A stretch of 64,000 bases of DNA, taken from contig NZ_JASZYK010000004.1 of assembly GCF_030317035.1 (NCBI RefSeq), forward strand, positions 496,001 through 560,000. Direction: 5' to 3'. Positions 62,631 through 64,000 of the stretch are shown here, piece after piece. Each line of letters starts with the position of its first letter. Position 1 is the first letter of the stretch. This DNA comes from Variovorax sp. J22G73 (GTDB lineage Bacteria; Pseudomonadota; Gammaproteobacteria; Burkholderiales; Burkholderiaceae_C). The notes below the pieces were generated by a model. The model was not told the DNA's origin and did not search any database. It saw nothing but the letters and a program-made list of their open reading frames with translations. A program made the translations under genes and the position numbers.

Positions 62631-63602
62631 TCACTTTTCTTTCGCCAACCCCAGCTTCTCGATCACCACCTTCTCCTTCACCACCGTGTCCTGCGCGAAC
62701 TTGGTGTACGTCGCCGAGCTCATGTAGTTCGGCAGCATGTCGTAGCGACCCAGCGAGGCCACGTAGCTCGGCTCTTCCATCGCCTGCTTGAACGCGTCGT
62801 GCAGCTTCTTCACCACCTCGGGCGGCGTGCCCTTGGGGGCGCCGATGCCGAACGGCGAGTTCTGCACCACGTCGTAACCCAGCTCCTTCAGCGTGGGTGC
62901 ATCGGGGAACTTGGCCAGGCGCTTCTCGCCCCAGGTGTTCAGCACGCGCAGCTTGCCGGCCTCGACCTGCGGCGCGAAGCCGGTGCTGTCGGCGGCGGCC
63001 ATCAGCTGGCCGCTGACCACCGCGAGCATCAGGTCGGCGCTGCCCTTGTAGGGCACGTGCTGCAGCTCGATGCCGGCCTTCTGCGCGACGATCTCGGTCG
63101 TCAGGTGCGGGCTGGTGAGGTTGCCGGTGGAACCGTAGGTCAGCTTGCCGGGGTTGGCCTTGGCGTAGGCGACGAAGTCGGCCCAGGTCTTGAAGGGGCT
63201 GTTGGCCGGCACCACGATGCCGAAGGCATAGCCGGTGACGTTCAGCACGTACGTGATGTCCTTCAGCGGGTCCCAGTTGATCTTGGTGGTGTAGCCCAGG
63301 CGGAACACGCCCAGCGGGATCTGCGCGACGGTGTAGCCGTCGGGCTGCGAGGTCTGCAGCGCCTGCGCGGGCAGCGTGCCGCCGGCGCCGGGCTTGTTGT
63401 CGATGATCACGGGCTGGCCGAGGATCTTGCTCGCGTTGTCCGCGAGCTGGCGCATGGTGATGTCGGTCGGGCCGCCGGCCGGGAAGGCGATGACCAGCTT
63501 GATGGGCTTGGCGGGAAAAGCTTGAGCGAAAGCCGCCAGCGGGGAAACGAGACCGCACGCGGCAAGCGTGGCGGCACAGAGGAAAGAAGAGCGGCGCAGC
63601 AT
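62631..63602 (-). CDS. Bug-family tripartite tricarboxylate transporter substrate-binding protein
   Basis: 323 residues. Signal peptide (cleavage after AFA near residue 24), then PIKLVIAFPAGGPTDITMR, GQPVIIDNKPGAGGTL and YKGSADLMLAVVSGQL, the TctC/Bug signature. Binds carboxylates or aromatic acids in the periplasm. No TctA/TctB membrane subunits adjacent, as is usual for the expanded Bug family. Start MLRRSSFL at 63602. Confidence 0.95.
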   Translation of the reverse strand: MLRRSSFLCAATLAACGLVSPLAAFAQAFPAKPIKLVIAFPAGGPTDITMRQLADNASKILGQPVIIDNKPGAGGTLPAQALQTSQPDGYTVAQIPLGVFRLGYTTKINWDPLKDITYVLNVTGYAFGIVVPANSPFKTWADFVAYAKANPGKLTYGSTGNLTSPHLTTEIVAQKAGIELQHVPYKGSADLMLAVVSGQLMAAADSTGFAPQVEAGKLRVLNTWGEKRLAKFPDAPTLKELGYDVVQNSPFGIGAPKGTPPEVVKKLHDAFKQAMEEPSYVASLGRYDMLPNYMSSATYTKFAQDTVVKEKVVIEKLGLAKEK

Positions 63603-63778
63603 GGCTGACTGGATCCTGACTAAAAGAAGCGCTGATTGGGCCTTGCCGGGTCGGCAAAGGCAATCGGGGCGGCCCTGATTGCCCGGCTGAAACAAGGCCA
63701 TTCCGGCGATCCGAGTCGCCTGCGCGTCACACGGCTGCTTGTCTGTTGCCTGTCGGCCATCAGCCGACAGCCAGCCAG

Positions 63779-64000
63779 CTACGCCTGCGCAAAGCCTTCC
63801 AGCACATTGACCGCATTGACCCCCACCTCGGCCACCGCATAGCCGCCCTCGAACACGAACACGGTCGGCAAGCCGGCGCGCGCCAGGTCTTCGCCCATGC
63901 GCAGGTAGTCGTCGCTCTTCAACTTGAAGCCGGAAATCGGGTCGCCCTCGAAGGTGTCGACACCGAGCGACACCACCAGCGCGCCGGCCTTCACCTCGGC
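63779..64000 (-). CDS. Acetylpolyamine amidohydrolase / class II histone deacetylase family (5' part outside window)
   Basis: Only the C-terminal ~73 residues are visible, reading VVSLGVDTFEGDPISGFKL (contains the DTFEGDP metal/active-site region) and FVFEGGYAVAEVG. These match bacterial HDAC-like deacetylases that hydrolyse acetylated polyamines. The frame is open to the right edge. The substrate cannot be decided from this fragment. Confidence 0.85.
   Translation of the reverse strand, partial: AEVKAGALVVSLGVDTFEGDPISGFKLKSDDYLRMGEDLARAGLPTVFVFEGGYAVAEVGVNAVNVLEGFAQA

Overview
The window looks like chromosome of a high-GC member of the Comamonadaceae (Burkholderiales), most likely Variovorax or a close relative. 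This is inferred from gene content: a Burkholderiales trimeric porin, a Bug-type (TctC) solute-binding protein, a phasin, an SAH riboswitch ahead of ahcY, a MalT/LuxR regulator beside acyl-CoA genes, and uniformly GC-rich coding. No rRNA, tRNA, CRISPR array, integrase or insertion sequence was seen. The first gene (metallophosphoesterase) and the last gene (acetylpolyamine amidohydrolase/HDAC family) run off the edges.

Layout. 1-4.1 kb: phosphodiesterase end, AraC regulator, EamA exporter, small secreted protein, diguanylate cyclase. 4.2-9.1 kb: thiolase and short-chain dehydrogenase operon, divergent from a large MalT-like LuxR regulator. 9.2-12.7 kb: accessory-looking block with a zinc-ribbon membrane protein and two tandem AP2-like proteins. 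12.7-19.2 kb: two minus-strand acyl-CoA operons (alpha-methylacyl-CoA racemase, acyl-CoA ligase, LCAD-like dehydrogenase; and a pair of acyl-CoA dehydrogenases). 19.3-22.0 kb: LpxH-like phosphatase divergent from a sterol-desaturase/YhhN fusion. 22.3-31.6 kb: ruvB and ruvA flank a seven-gene co-directional phospholipid cluster resembling E. coli ynbABCD. 31.6-42.7 kb: housekeeping genes (phoH-like, ybeY, dtd, CDF transporter, FecR/OmpA pair, tyrS, M23 peptidase, anmK, MFS pump, erpA, rpsI, rplM). 42.9-49.9 kb: trypsin-like protease, lipoprotein, rlmJ, and the riboswitch-led operon ahcY-tlyA-metF-rlpA. 50-57.8 kb: secreted protein, phasin, alpha/beta hydrolase, prfC, three-gene ABC-2 exporter, HAD phosphatase. 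58-64 kb: porin, MFS/TetR pair, Fic protein, Bug protein, partial deacetylase.

Most notable signals. (1) A shared 14-bp inverted-repeat motif, flanked by a conserved GCAT, lies upstream of all three fatty-acid operons, 24-25 bp upstream of a plausible -10 box each time, and beside the LuxR gene. This suggests an undescribed regulon in which the LuxR protein acts as a class-II activator. (2) The ynb-like cluster encodes a near-complete phospholipid-making and remodelling set. Its CDP-alcohol phosphotransferase has two of the four motif aspartates replaced by asparagine. (3) A fusion joins two ether-lipid-type enzyme domains. (4) Two tandem AP2-like proteins share a recombination-prone 36-bp identical stretch.
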